Below, piece after piece: positions 1 through 13,292 of a stretch of 64,000 nt of DNA. The notes beneath the pieces are model-generated. The model saw only the letters and a list, made by a program, of their open reading frames with translations, was not told the origin of the DNA and did not search any database. This stretch comes from Antedon mediterranea (lineage: Eukaryota; Echinodermata; Crinoidea; Comatulida; Antedonidae). A program made the translations under genes and the position numbers. The DNA lies in NCBI RefSeq assembly GCF_964355755.1, contig NC_092675.1, positions 23,600,412 through 23,664,411 on the forward strand, written 5' to 3'. Position 1 is the first letter of the stretch. Every line of letters starts with the position of its first letter.

Positions 1-494
1 TGGATCATTTACTTTTTAAAAACCAATAAATGTAATATGTTTCCAATTTAATGACATCATAACATACTGTCCACATTAGACGTAAACAAATGAATAATTA
101 GAGTAATATATCAAGAATCAATGATGGCGTCTATATTGGGTGGGGGAGTACTGTAGTCCTATCTTTGAATACAACTGTAAGTCGGGGAGGCGAGGCTAAT
201 CATGTCTATTCATCAACTACTACTGGCGTACGATATAACTCCATTAAAGTAGGCTATACTTTTCTCTCTCTAAAAATAATGTGGGAATGTGCGTTTTTGT
301 GGAATAAGAATACCCGCCGATGAAAAAATAATTATGTTACTCAATTATGTTACTACAAATTCATTATATAAATGTCACAACAGGATAGGTAATACCTTAA
401 CGAATGCATTATCAATACACTAAAGGTAACTTAAATGTGCAAAACATTTTATTATACAGATTTAAAATAATTAAAAATCAAAGCAAAAGCTTAC

Positions 495-2205
495 CAGGTA
501 TGGTGAATGTATGGGAGCAACCATGTTGAAGGCGAACAATGGGAGTTACCGACGAAACTGGAGATGAATTGGGCCTTCCAGTATCTTGCCTTACCGTCAG
601 ATCAACACTCATTGGAAGTGCCCAATTACCATTACTACCAATATGTAGGCCCCCAATCCAGTTACCACCTGTAAACCTTTAAAATACAAATTGCATGATA
701 TTGACTGGAAAAGTATTGAATCATCATTTTCGAAATAAAAAATCATACACATGAAATTGGTGAAAACGAATTAAGGCTAGATAATTAAAACCAGTAATAA
801 CTTACGGTACATAATTATGATTTTCAACATACCGTATACCGTATTTATTATTCGCCAAAATAAACGCCCGCAATAAATACGGTATTATATTATGGTTTTT
901 GTTGATTTTTGGTTTTATTTCTCTTTCCCTTTCTTTTAACTAATAATTTTTGTTTTCATTATTTAATTTAATTAATTATTTATAAATTCTATTTATTTTG
1001 AATGTTATATTTAATTGTTGTCAACTGCAGTTATTTTTTCATGTAATTGTTCCTGTCAAATTGTATTGCACTTTTGCATTGCAAGGCAAAATTATATTAA
1101 ATGTTTGACTTACGACATGACAAATGTCTTGTTTCCTGAAGAACTGAATAAGACAGACCTAACACCAGTCGTCCAATCTTCAGTTGTGCTAAAATCGGTA
1201 CAATAGAAGCTCAGACTAACACTTCCAGAACATCCATTGGTGCAACTTAGTGATCCTCCTCCCAGTAACTGTTGATTTGCTATTGTAGTCTCATTACAAT
1301 ATTGGGAACTTCTTCGCCAAGATATCCTCCATGAAATTTCAATCTAAAGTAATTAACTGAGGTACTAATAATTACAATAGAACGTGTAAACGGTTATTTG
1401 ATATGTAAGAAAGGCTACATACTTCTTTGGCTAAAAGCATGGCAGTACAGAAAGGTGTAAAACGAAAATCACACTGTAAAGTATTTCTTTCTCAAATTAA
1501 ATTTACAGTGTAAATAAAAATCAAAGTAATAGGTAGATTTTAACAAATCCATGATAAAAGAGGCAAATCAAAGTAGAGCAGAAATAAGATGGAAAGAGAC
1601 CCAGCTATCTCAATTAAATGTTTATAAAGTGCAAAGAGCCTAATGATACGCAATTGCAAAAATCATCATCATACACAAAAAAATGTGTAATTTCAATATA
1701 CACTTCTCCGTAATAGTGATACAGATGTATTGACCTTTAAGCTTAATTTGAATTTTTTTGAGAAAGTAAAGTTTCTAGATTGAACCAGTAGAGTTTACCC
1801 GTCGTGTTCCGGATGGTATTAGTAAATGAAATAGCTGAGGCGTCAGAATAAAACTCCGTTGTACAATATGTAAATATTTTAAAAAATTGCCTCTTTCTTT
1901 CACCCGAGAAACCTGATTCAGTCTGTCAGAGAAGATAGATTAGAATGTATATTTATGTGCATGTATTACAATGTAATAATAACAAACAAAGATCTCATAA
2001 TTCGACATTAAGCTGTGGAAGTGGAAAAAAGTTTAGAACTTTTACAATAAAACTGTTCTATATTCACATAATAATGAACTCTAACCTGATTTGGTAGTGA
2101 AGTGGGTTTCCATGTAAAAATTGCACCTCGAAAATGAGACGAGTATCCAAAGTGAAATACTCCGATGAACACCAACAACCCGTAAGAAGCAAATTGACTC
2201 ATCAT
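495..2205 (-). CDS. Secreted/extracellular protein, 5' part (partial, runs off left edge)
   Basis: Three minus-strand exons join in phase: 2086..2205 (start codon chosen at 2205, followed by a second Met), 1114..1343 and 495..676. The first exon encodes a hydrophobic signal-peptide-like start (MMSQFASYGLLVFIGVF) and then FRGAIFTWKPTSLPNQ. The second encodes IEISWRISWRRSSQYC, a GGGSLSCTNGCSG stretch and FYCTDFSTTEDWTTGVRS. The third encodes FTGGNWIGGLHIG, VDLTVRQDTGRPNSSPVS and VTPIVRLQHGCSHTFTIP. Donors are GTTAGA, GTAAGT and GTAAGC. The pattern (SWRISWR, C..GCSG, TEDWT.G.R, F.GGNW, DTGR.NSSP, P.VRL..GC) is one I recall from many uncharacterised extracellular proteins of marine invertebrates, where it usually continues into a DPDGD..RCRW segment; that continuation is not seen in the leftmost 490 bases. 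An in-frame upstream Met at 2253 is possible but would put a charged stretch before the hydrophobic core. No function is assigned. Confidence 0.72.
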
Positions 2206-2253
2206 TCCGTGTTCTTGCTTCAAGACTTTGGTTTGATTTGGGTAAAGCTTCAA

Positions 2254-5200
2254 ATTCAGAGCTATTTATACTGCTTCCAGTGAGTTTGAACTTTTGTAAC
2301 AGAAGTCTATTATGGTGCTGTTTGAACTTGCAACTTTAGCAGTGTAAATTAGTACGGTTAAATGAATGTCAACAGATTTCTGCAACACCATTAGTTTCCT
2401 CTTAGGACCATGGCAGACAGTGCCTAACTCTTTCAACTCATTTCAACTGAACCTTAGTGATAAAGTAAACACTGTTTGTCATGCATACATTGTTCTGTAC
2501 TATTGTCATTATAACTATCGTTATATCTTTTTGACCAATCACAGGCGATGGATTATTCGAACAATTGCTTCTCATTGGTCAACTCGCTTGTTCTTGCGTT
2601 TCGTCTCTAGTGAAAACCATGCTTTACAAATAATCCGGATTGAATTTAGGAGTAAGTGAGTGATCACAATCAGTTCAATCGTCACAGACAAATTCTATAG
2701 GCCTAATGTTTGTTTTTTATAACTGTTTAAACTTTACTTTTCACAAACACATAATTGTTGGGGAAGGTGCCAACAGTTCATTAAAACCTTAGGCCTAATT
2801 TAATTCACTCCTTTATTAATAAAAGTAAATATGACTGTGTATACAATCTAAGGATAGCGTGCTAGATTGATTTGGATTTTTGGATCATATTTCCTGTCAT
2901 AATAACAGATGATATTGTTAAATTGTAAAATGAAAATTCATTATTCAACTTATTTTACAAAAAGAACAAATAAAAATTTAAAAAAAAGCTTCTCTTGTCT
3001 AAGAATTTGACTTATAAAGTATAATTTTACTTGATTATTTAACAGACACTAGATAGTTAAATGAATAATAGCACATAATGTTATCAAAGTAGACTTAATT
3101 TTAGTACTTAATTGGGATAATCTTGTAATGATATCTAAAAGTTACCAGGATAAACTCAATTCTTTGTTTTTGTCCAATCACAAACGAGCCAACTACTGTA
3201 TCAACTTTCCAGGCTGGTGTTACCATTGCAATGTTTTCTGGAAGTCTCCACACGCTAATGGGTTGCCTCTCTTTGCCATGTGTTGGTTGTTTTGATCTCT
3301 TTTAGACGCATTGTTGATTAAATTACCAATTTTCATTATGATTAATTTTGTTACATTATCTTTAACATCTTCATATATAAAAATTTAACAGGTAGGCCTA
3401 CAGGAACCTGTCTCGTAACAAGAAGAAATCTCCCATGGAAAATAATAAGGGGAAAGGAATTGTGTTGCAGAAAATCTCTTGACATTCATTAAACTTTACT
3501 AATTTTTACACTTCTAAAGTGCTAGATTGTAGTTTTAAAACTGTGGTCCTAGAATGATTGTTTGCCCATTGTTGGATGCGTTCAAGCATATTATATTCAA
3601 ACTGAGTGAGACCAGAATGCTACCCAGGGGCAGCGTATTCAATAATAGATCTGAGATATAACCATTATTAATAGTAAATGGAATAGTAATACATCACAAA
3701 TATACTTGGTGTTTTATATAACACCATTTATTTACATAGAAAAAGTTGTAGTGTGTATCATGTCTTATTTATAGTTCTAGTATTACAGACGGACAGTGGT
3801 GTCTTTTTATCTATCGAGACTTGACTCTTATTTAATATGTACAGAGTAGGACGTTGGTCTGACAGTATATAACACCTATAAATGTATCTATGATTGATAT
3901 AATTCGTATCGCATTCCTTTGGTTACTTTTATTTCTATACAGTAAAATTGAAGGAAGGAAAGATACACTTTCTGTAAATAATAATGTAAAAATGTATGGC
4001 AAACCCAATGGAAAGAGCGACTAAAAACCAACATGTAGTTGGTCATGAGTCTTATGTCTATATTAACTGTTCTGCTTGTCGGCCACAATTATAGCAGCAA
4101 CACTGTTATAATGCTGTATTTGATATAACATTACTGCCAGCTAGTAAAGCTTGTGTCTTATTAATAGATGAAGTAGAAAGAAAAAGGCATAGCCTAGTGA
4201 TATTAAACAAAACATAGGCCTAATAAAAAGCAAACTATTAGCCACAAATTGAAGTTTCCTGGAATGTTTAGGCGTGTAATGTATCATGCAACAACTAGTT
4301 TATTTTCATTATTGTCAAACCAATATGTCCATACGCGATCGAATGTATCTGGACATTTAATTTATTAAAAAAAAAGTTTCTTATAGCTAAGTGAATATTT
4401 ATTTGGTGACCGGAGGTGCTAAAAAAAAACTATATGAAAATACGGACCTGTATGCCAGATTAATATCCAGTTTTAAACGATACTGGTGTCATTTAGAAAA
4501 TTGCGCGTGTTTATTCAGCCTCTTTAGCTACTACGTGTTTTAAGATTATCAAGCAAGTTTCAAACTCCCTATATATGGACAGGAGAGTCAGCAAAAGGTA
4601 AGACATTAGGTTTAGTTTAGTCATTAACCTTTTTCGGACCTAGGCCCTCATCCAAAAATTCCTGGATCCGCCATTATGTAGGCCTACCGTTGAACTCATG
4701 TAATTGTAAGCTATTTCCTATTTGAAATTTGGTATTTAAGTTGAAAGCTTTTTCTCAAGAAAAGTTTTATAATTTGATCCGAACAAACGTTCACCTTTCA
4801 TAAATGATGCGACAAATTCACAAAGAGTAAAAAAACAGCATTATGTAAGTTATATAAACAATAGTAGGCCTACACAATTTATCCGGGAATTGAGGTACCT
4901 CTATTATTAAAGGAAACTTTTGCGTGCTTCGATGATGCCGTGAAAAATCAAACACAAAACAAGATGTAAAAAAGCAAACATACGTACAGTAATACTAGAA
5001 AATGTAAATACAATTTGATAACCTATTGTAAATAGAGAGATATTTGATGTTAGATTGTGCTATATTTAAAATGTAGGTCTTCAACCAATGAACTCGTTAA
5101 GAAATGTAATATGACTATAGGCCTATAGCGATATTTTGTTTATAGGTTTTAGAGTCTCAAAATTAAATTATGTAAGTGTTACAAAAAGGCACGCAGATTC

Positions 5201-6390
5201 TTCGACGACAATAGGCCCTAGGCCGTTTTTCCGTACGTTTTTGTTACTTTGTAAAATTACGATTTCCTTATTTGTTTTCAATTTTCATTTAAAGCGGTGA
5301 TTGCCTTTTATAGAAATGTTATTCAAAGTGCAATGCCTTCAAGTCATAACCCTACTGCTGTTATCTGAACACTACGAGTTTTATATATACATATCGGTAT
5401 CTTTATTTCCATAAAAAAAAAATACAATACAATAGGCCTATAAAAAATATAAATGCCACGGTCACCATAAAAGTTGAATTGGGGCACCCACACAATTTGT
5501 TAAAGATGTATTATCCTCCCAAAAAATTAAAATGACAGATTAATTAAACCAGACTTTGAATATGTTATCTTGTAGTTTTAATAAAGTTAATCACTTCCGT
5601 AGAAAAATTAACCGATAAAAAAATAATAATGTTTTAACATATAAAACTTATTGGCAAAATGAATGGTTATATTCAACCAAAACCCATTGGCTGGCAGTCA
5701 ATTTGACCATTTTTAGTCGCGTAGACGCGACTCTATAGTTCACTATGTCGGTCGGTCTGTCTGTCTGTCTGTATGTCGGTATGTCGGTCTGTCGGTCTGT
5801 CTGTCGGTTCGGTATCACTATGCGTTTTAGCACGCGACTTATGGCTGTTGGCTTTGTTCCCCTTTAAATTACAGCTTTTTCAGGTAAATACATTTTTTTA
5901 ATCCAGTTTTTGGTAGAAGTTGATAATTATTATGTTAAAATGGCATATTAATAAATAAATAATATAATAGATTGATCATGTTGTTGATTTATTGCATAGC
6001 GCCGCGAACGACCATATAAAATAATTGCAATAATTATAACAACAACTAAACAACTGAGCTGTTTTTTTAGGCAGCCTCCATTTTGATCCTTGCTAAGTCG
6101 TAAAATCTCAAGTTATGATCTGGGTTTGAGTAAGTTTTTCTCTCCATGTTCCTATTTTCTGTTTCTGACTATAAACTTGTGATAAATGATTAAGTCAGGA
6201 TTATAACATAAGGCATAACCTAGGTGTAGGCCCTACTGTACAGGCCTACCCGCAGTTATGCATACAGGCCCAGCCAGGCAGGGACGATTCTGTCCGAGAC
6301 GTTTCGCCCCATGAAAGGGTACAAATAAATATAAACGATTGGATAGATAGACGGATAATTGTCCTTTTTTTAGTTTAATTAGTAGGCATA
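2254..6390. other. Intergenic region, no supported gene
   Basis: AT-rich sequence with scattered TAGGCCTA words (for example near 2700, 3393, 4217, 4680, 4867, 5126 and 5213). The segment 2525..2605 resembles the interior of the TTGGTTCCCACT inverted-repeat family (GACCAATCACAGGCGATGG). Short open frames here show no family features and no splice-site support. Confidence 0.5.
5717..5840. repeat. Interspersed repeat with GTCG/CTGT microsatellite core
   Basis: A palindromic GTCGCGTAGACGCGACTC is followed by CTATAGTTCACTATG and then an imperfect (GTCG/GTCT/GTAT)n array at about 5743..5815. It ends near CACGCGACTTA, which echoes the starting GTCGCG. It looks like a short mobile repeat carrying a tetranucleotide array rather than a gene. 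Confidence 0.5.
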
Positions 6391-7328
6391 GGCCTGTCAC
6401 GATAAATATGGTCCGGGGCCAAAATCGGTCCGGCCGGACCAGTTTTGGCTCTAAAATTTTGGCCAAAAGCAGTCCGCCACTGCCTAAATCGGTCCGGGCT
6501 TTTCTTCTGTCGATTTTAATTGAATTACTAGGCCTATGATGCTGTTTTAAGTTGTTTATGGCTAGAAAAATATCCCATGATATATGTTAGTAAGTTATCT
6601 TGTCGGATAAATACTATAAATAAATGTATTTTATCTACAAACATGACTTAGGTGTTCACTCATATTTCGGCCTGCCACACACTCACATGAACGGGTATGA
6701 GATGCTGATATTGCCAGCTAGATTTTATTTATGATTGAGGCTTTTTTCCTTCCTCAGCCTAATCAATATTGGATAATTGTTTTATAATAATTGTATTGAA
6801 TTTATATAGTGATTGATTAACCATAAATAGTTAATAATAATAATATTTAATAATTAAATTGTTTTTACTGTAACATCATGGGGAAACGAAGATGTTAAAA
6901 AAGAACAAAATAGATTAAAAACAGGCAGAGATACATATTGTATACAAAAAGCCTAACAATTAGTACTAATTATTGATGAGTTACTACTACTAATGATAAT
7001 AAAAAAAACAGGCTTAATTTATAATATTAAAATAACAAATAAAACCGTAGTTTTCAATATAATGACTAATCATGGCCTTTTTTTAATGATATATACATTA
7101 TGACTCATTTTGCGCACCATATATTTGTAAGACCGGACCATATTTGGCGGCCAAAAACAGTCCTACTACCCGGACCGATTTTATCCTGGCCGGACCAGTT
7201 TTGGCGGCCAAAATTGGTCCGGCCGGACAGGTTTTGGCAGCCATAAATGGTCCCCCGGACTGATTTTGGCAGCCAAAACTGGTCCGCCGGACCGATTTTG
7301 GCCCGGACTGATTTTGGTGTGACAGGCC
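6391..7328. mobile_element. MITE-like element with CCGG-rich inverted ends, TA-flanked
   Basis: The element begins GGCCTGTCAC and ends GTGACAGGCC, an exact 10-bp terminal inverted repeat, with TA on both sides. The subterminal parts (about 6410..6505 and 7130..7320) are made of repeated GGTCCGG / CCGGACC and TTTTGGC words. The middle (about 6540..7100) is ordinary AT-rich sequence without a transposase frame. A TA duplication and absence of coding capacity fit a Tc1/mariner-type non-autonomous element, but no autonomous partner is visible. Confidence 0.6.
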
Positions 7329-7965
7329 TATAGACATTGGAAATCCGATTTTGAAATCATCTATACTCATCATGCAAGTTTATTTTTTTTATATAGAATA
7401 GGCATATGCATAGCCTAGCCCTAGTAGGCTAGTTATTTAAGCCTAAGCCTATATTTAGTTTTATTTTACTTGATGACGATAACACAAACAATGTACAATT
7501 GAAGAAATTAAATGTTTATGAATAATGTAAAATAGGCGAAATTGAGTTTTAGTTAAACTAAATACATTCATATTTATTTTAATTGTTAATTTATATAAAT
7601 AAATATGGTAGTAGTATACAGTATATATAGTACATTTGTGTCATATCAAGTTTAAATAATATGTTTTAATATTAATAACTATTTTTTGAAAACTTGATAA
7701 AGATAACACAAATGTTATTATCAATTGATCTGAATTTGGACATTACGTGGTGAGTTGTTTCAGCCTAATTTTGGACATACAGTATTGCTGGATATCATTT
7801 AAAAATCTTTTTTTTTAATGCAGACATCAAAGCCACCAAACTTGATTGTTAAATCAACATTCTGACAATGTCAGCGGCTGACATAACATTACACTGTGAT
7901 GCGCCCAACTATATTTCTATCATCTGCGAGCATTTAAATTGACTGTGAATACATACAGTATTAGA

Positions 7966-10900
7966 ATGAGCGGATGCTGTGCATGTATTTTTCGTAGGCG
8001 TCGCCATCGTGATGCCCATGGTGGTAGTCGAGATTCTATTGTACCTGTTGATCGGGACAGTTCCTTTCACATCTTTCCGAGGGGCCAGGAAAACAGAGCA
8101 GTTGAACTTGATGAGGTCAGATTTTGATTTTTTATGAGGGATGAAATATGTCCGATATTAATAGAGATACTGTAAGATAAAGCGAATTATGTTCTGTAAT
8201 GTTGATAGTATTATTAGTACTGTAGTATGAAATATGTGTTAAAATAATATTGAAGAGGATACAAAAACAGAATATCATGAAGAAAAAAAAAGATAGAAGA
8301 TGTGTAAAAAATTTTATTGAAAAAGAAAGAATGAATAAAGGTGGTGGTTAACGATGGGTGATATAAAAAAAAAGATAAAACGAATTTAGTCGGGCACCCC
8401 TTTTCTTTTTATATAAAACAGTTTTTATTAGTAATAGTACATATATTTTTGTTATATTATTAGATGGGCCTTAATTCATAATAAAGTATTAAGACTGTTT
8501 AATCTATTGCATTATTGTCAAAAATGCCAGACTGACTTAGATCTTTGTGTTCCAACATGTTCTTTTTTTCTTGACAGTCTGATATGATGGGAGTTCGCAG
8601 TACACAGCTTTCTAGCAATGGAAAAAATGGTAAGAAATATATCAATTATGATAATTTGAAAATATAAAATGTTGATATTGCTTTACGCTGCAGTAACCAA
8701 TTGGGTCAACCGGCTCAGCTACAGTGATTAAGTTCATTTAGATTGACCCTGGTCTCCCCAATTTTAGTTTTTTTTTTGTTATGTATACTGAAATAGACCG
8801 AATAAATAATAAAATGAAATTAACAGGATGAGGCAACTTGAAAGCTAATTACTTAAATCCGAGAGTGAATGGCACTCGTTTACAGGTATAAGTACATTTT
8901 GATTAATTGTTTATGAGTTCAGACATGTTAGTAACTTGGTGCAAGCCAAAATTGATGTCATAGGATCAACAGTCGATATAGTGGACATGCAAATCTAATC
9001 CCAAATAAGTATAAAAGAAATCAAGTTGATCATATTATTGATTTTACTGTATATTAATATGATTAATGAATTTATTTGTATAGGTGTAAATCCCTTAGAA
9101 TTGAAAGCTGATTTTAGTGTATGTTTCATCGGTATGCTGAATGATACACATGGACTACCACCATCACAAGAAGATGATATAGATCTTGTTCAAGTCCTTG
9201 ACACTGCTCAGGTAGGCTTCAATGGTTTCAAGATACTAAAAAATGAATACATGTAAAACCTATTTATACAAAACAATTTGGATATAAAAGAAAATGAGAA
9301 CAACAAAGGCAACTACAGTACATGCCTGTAGAGATCAACTTCAGATATGTTTAGTTGTATCAGGGAAGCTGTAATTTCACTCTCTCTCACACTCAAAATA
9401 ATGGCAATTGTTAACATACATATAAGTCCTTCTCTTCTGTATCATAGAGCTGGAGTCAAAATCCTATTCAGCACTAAGTAGCATATACTAAAGTGTTTGT
9501 TATGGTGTGTATTTTGTATAAATGTACGAGATACTCACTATAAACAGTCATTCAATGGCGATGTTCCAATAATTTCACATTATCATTTCATTGTTTTCAC
9601 TTGTTCATCTTGACACAAATCAATTGTACTGTCCATTTATAATTACATTTCTTAAAACCTGTAGAGATATTTTGAATTCCGTTTCTATTGTCAGGTGTTA
9701 AAATTAACAATTATATTGACAGAAATGTTTTATTATTGTTTTATTTTATGTTTCACGTTTTCAGATGGAAGGAAAGTTCAAATCTGCTACAGATGAAGTG
9801 GATCCTGTTAGTCTCACCTTGTCCAAATATGGTATTAAAGTTAGTGACGGTCACCCCCACACTGATCAGGTTAGTCTTATGACTTATTTAATAAGCTATG
9901 AAACTTATTGATGCTCAACACACACCCCCCCCCCCTTTTCCTACTGATCAGGTTAGTCTTACGACTTATTTAATAAGCTATGAAACTTATTGATGCTCAA
10001 CACCCCCCCCCCCTTTTCCCACTGATCAGGTTAGTCTTATGACTTATTTAATAAGCTATGAAACTTATTGATGCTCAACACCCCCCCCCCCCCTTTTCCC
10101 ACTGATCAGGTTAGTCTTATGACTTATTTAATAAGCTATGAAACTTATTGATGCTCAACACCCCCCCCCCCCCCCTTTTCCCACTGATCAGGTTAGTCTT
10201 ATGACTTATTTAATAAGCTATGAAACTTATTGATGCTGAACACCCCCCCCCCCCCTTTTCCCACTGATCAGGTTAGTCTTATGACTTATTTAATAAGCTA
10301 TGAAACTTATTGATGCTCAACACACACCCCCCCCCCCTTTTCCCACTGATCAGGTTAGTCTTATGACTTATTTAATAAGCTATGAAACTTATTGATGCTC
10401 AACATCCCCCCCCCCCCCTTTTTCCTACTGATCAGGTTAGTCTTACGACTTACTAGTTATAGCTTAGTAGTTGTAGTTGCATTGGACTACTCTGCTCATG
10501 CTCTGGAGGCCTTGAGCTGGGTTAAGCCAGTGACTACTCATAGCCGTTACACCACTTAAAAAGATATTAACAAACTTACAATAAAACTTTCAAATCAAAA
10601 TACAAAGACAGACAATATTTACAATATTTTTAAAAGGAGTAAAAAATTAAAGGGATACATACATAAAATGACAAGTTTGTTTGTTAATGTGTTTTTTTAG
10701 CTTGTACGCAATAGATTTCGACTTGCAGATGTTATACGTGTTGTACATTATGAAGATGATATTGGCAGGCAATTACTAGCATTCAAAGTTGATAAGCACT
10801 TTGACAATATCTATGATTGTATGGTATTTGAATGCGATTCTCATGTGAGTAAACAATGATTAATTTTTTAGTAAACGCTTTCCAAATTTTTTGTTTACAT

Positions 10901-11445
10901 CCGAATACATAAACTTTTTATTTGAATGTTTTTTCCCAACAAATACTTGTAAGCTCCTCCAAATTGTAAAACAAATTAGTCATAGTTGCGTACGTCGAGA
11001 AACTTATTTTTATTAAAAAAAAGAAAGAAAAATAACCAAACTCAATTTATCAAAACATGGAATAATCATTAATTCTCTGCAGAATAATTAAGAAAACAAA
11101 ATGGTAAATTCAAAAGTATTTTAATATTTAATCCAAACATTAACAATAGTGGTGTAGGTCTAGGCCTTAAATGAATTGGTTTTGTATACACTTCCCCCTT
11201 CATTCGAATGTTAACAGTGTTGTTGTGTGTTGTTTATGTGTTCATGCAAAAACTCCCTAAGTGGTCCTTTTATATAATTTCCAGACTGTTTAAAAGGTTG
11301 GTATCTCTACAGCTGATAGTTTTGTCTTGTTTTCTAGGCTCAAGCCAAGGCGATTTGTAGTACCTTGAATGTGATATTCGATGCTGTCTGCAATATGAAA
11401 TTATCTGCTTTGAATTATTCTCATCTCAAATTCCAAATGATGTAA
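7966..11445 (+). CDS. ITGB1BP1: Integrin beta-1-binding protein 1 (ICAP1), PTB-domain adaptor
   Basis: Six exons: 7966..8115, 8578..8629, 9084..9211, 9765..9869, 10701..10844, 11338..11445; total 687 nt, 228 residues. The PTB domain covers about residues 70 to 220. It shows ADFSVCFIGML, DIDLVQVLDTAQMEGKF, LTLSKYGIKVSDG (cf. human VSKYGIKVS), DVIRVVHYEDDIGRQLLAFK (cf. human IRMVCYDDG...LLALK), MVFECDSHAQAKAICSTL (cf. human VYQCNSLEQAQAICKVL) and FDAV near the end. In vertebrates ICAP1 binds the membrane-distal NPxY motif of integrin beta-1 tails, antagonises talin, and binds KRIT1; that role is inferred here by orthology. The N-terminus differs from the vertebrate one: MSGCCACIF followed by RRRRHR. 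The intron after exon 4 holds a tandem array copying that exon's end. The stop lies in ATGATGTAAGTAGG, which also resembles a donor, so a further 3' exon in an alternative form cannot be excluded. Confidence 0.9.
9861..10455 (+). repeat. About 80-bp tandem array containing a repeated 5' splice site
   Basis: ACTGATCAGGTTAGTC recurs at 9861, 9943, 10021, 10101, 10183, 10263, 10345 and 10427. The first copy is the true end of ITGB1BP1 exon 4 (donor after 9869). Each unit continues with TTATGACTTATTTAATAAGC, GAAACTTATTGATGCTCAAC and a C-run of varying length. Copies differ mainly in C-run length and single bases, so the array is recent. Reading on from any copy meets an in-frame TGA (ACT TAT TGA), so use of a downstream donor would truncate the protein. 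Confidence 0.9.
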
Positions 11446-13249
11446 GTAGGAGATTAGAGAGCTTTTGTGATGAGAAGAACTGATGATGTCATCATATAGA
11501 GGCACTGTTCACATTCTGTACGTTGAGTTTTTTTGACAATTTTTGTGACTTTTTGGACACTAGTCAATTCTACTAAGATGAGGTGATAACCATGGAGTGT
11601 AATTTATGTATGATGTTTTAATTGAGAGCTATGACAATGGATAATGCTAAAAATGCTATAAATAAGAACAGTTTTGTTGCAAAACGAAAGCTCTCTATTA
11701 TCACTCATTCGACTTGTCACATCAACCAGACAAATCCTAGTTATTGAAATGGAGAAAACTAGCAATGTATGTTTACTTTTTTTTATATTGAGTTTTATTT
11801 TTATATATTTGCATTGCTGCTGAAACAAAATGTAGGTCACGCTCTATTTAACTGGTTATTTGTTAACAGTAGAAACAGGCCTGTGTTGATTTCTGGGAAT
11901 AAGTTAACTCGCCACAGCTGTGCAATACATAAAGACGATAAAAATATATTTAATAATTAGTTAGTAATTCACAGATGAAAGCATTGTAATGAATTGTGGT
12001 GGAATTTAATTTAAAAGCTATTTAAAAGGAATAATAACATCCCTATATTGTGCATTGTAAGGACTGAGGACTTAAACCCCATTAAACAATTTAGAATATT
12101 CTGATAAAGTTCAATGCAATCGTGCGTGATGCTTTTTATCTACAGTACGAACAGCTCCCAGTGTTTATGAATAATACAGGTAGTTAAATAGAAAAACAAA
12201 ACAAAAAGAATTTTTCAGAAAGCTTGGTGTTGGTTTTTCAAAACAATTTTGTATCTTTTTAGACTATAATATAAAATGTTGGTTTTAGGAATATTTCTGT
12301 ATTAAAAACAAGTACAAATGTATTAAAGAAAAATGAACAAGTCTGTTTTAATATGAAAGATAATTTAATAATAATATCTAAAATATTTTTTTTTATATTA
12401 AAATACCATTATGTTTGATAATGTTGGGACAATTATGTACTGTTTACTGTTGATTTAATTCAATCAATTTCTGGGAATGTTATACTCGGGGTATAATAAT
12501 CTCAACCTACCCTTGTTGAGTTGATTCTACTTCTTTCAACAGTATATTATGTGCAATTTATGTATTTTTACATGATAATAGGTATTTAATTATTATTAAT
12601 GCAGCACATGTTTGGGCCACACCCTTTTTGCTTCAGTTGCTTTGTTAATGGATTCTAATCTAATGTATATCCATAGGGTAAGATGTCAATCCACAAGTTA
12701 TGAGTAATTTTGCAATCCTACAATCCTACTCAAAATACACATGTTGCCTGTAGAATTAAACATATGAGAAAAAAAAGTGAAACTTACTGTACCAACGTCC
12801 TACCATCCATTCTTTGGCACAAACCCTATACAGTGATACACAAATTTAAGGAACTATTTCTAAATTTCATGAAATTAATGTGAGGAAAATATCTTAATTT
12901 TAAAAGGTCACTTTGTTGGGGCTCCAAAGTGACCCAGGAGTGCTACAGCATAACATATGATTATGTGTAGTTTGATCTTGTGCACTTGACATTAATCGTT
13001 TCAAATTAATTAATTAAATTTCAGTATATCACCGGGCGGTTTAGAATTAATGTTCTTTGCCTGTTGTGTTCATATATATATATAAATCCAAAGGCAAATT
13101 ACTGAAAAAAAATGACAATGCTGTGGGTATCAGTGGCTGGATCTCAATGGAGATACAAAAATAAAAAGCGAAAAGCTAAATCAAAACGATAAAGTAAACA
13201 GCCAGAAAAGTTAGCAGAGCTTTCGGGCAACACTAGCCCTTCATCAGTG

Positions 13250-13292
<43 letters not shown>

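Noticed and set aside
5648-5833. Minus-strand open frame rich in RQTD/PTD
   Set aside because: It is a translation of the GTCG/GTCT microsatellite.
9786-9798. DEVD in ICAP1 exon 4 (residues 120-123) as a caspase site
   Set aside because: The next residue is proline, which blocks caspase cleavage at P1', and the segment is inside the PTB domain.
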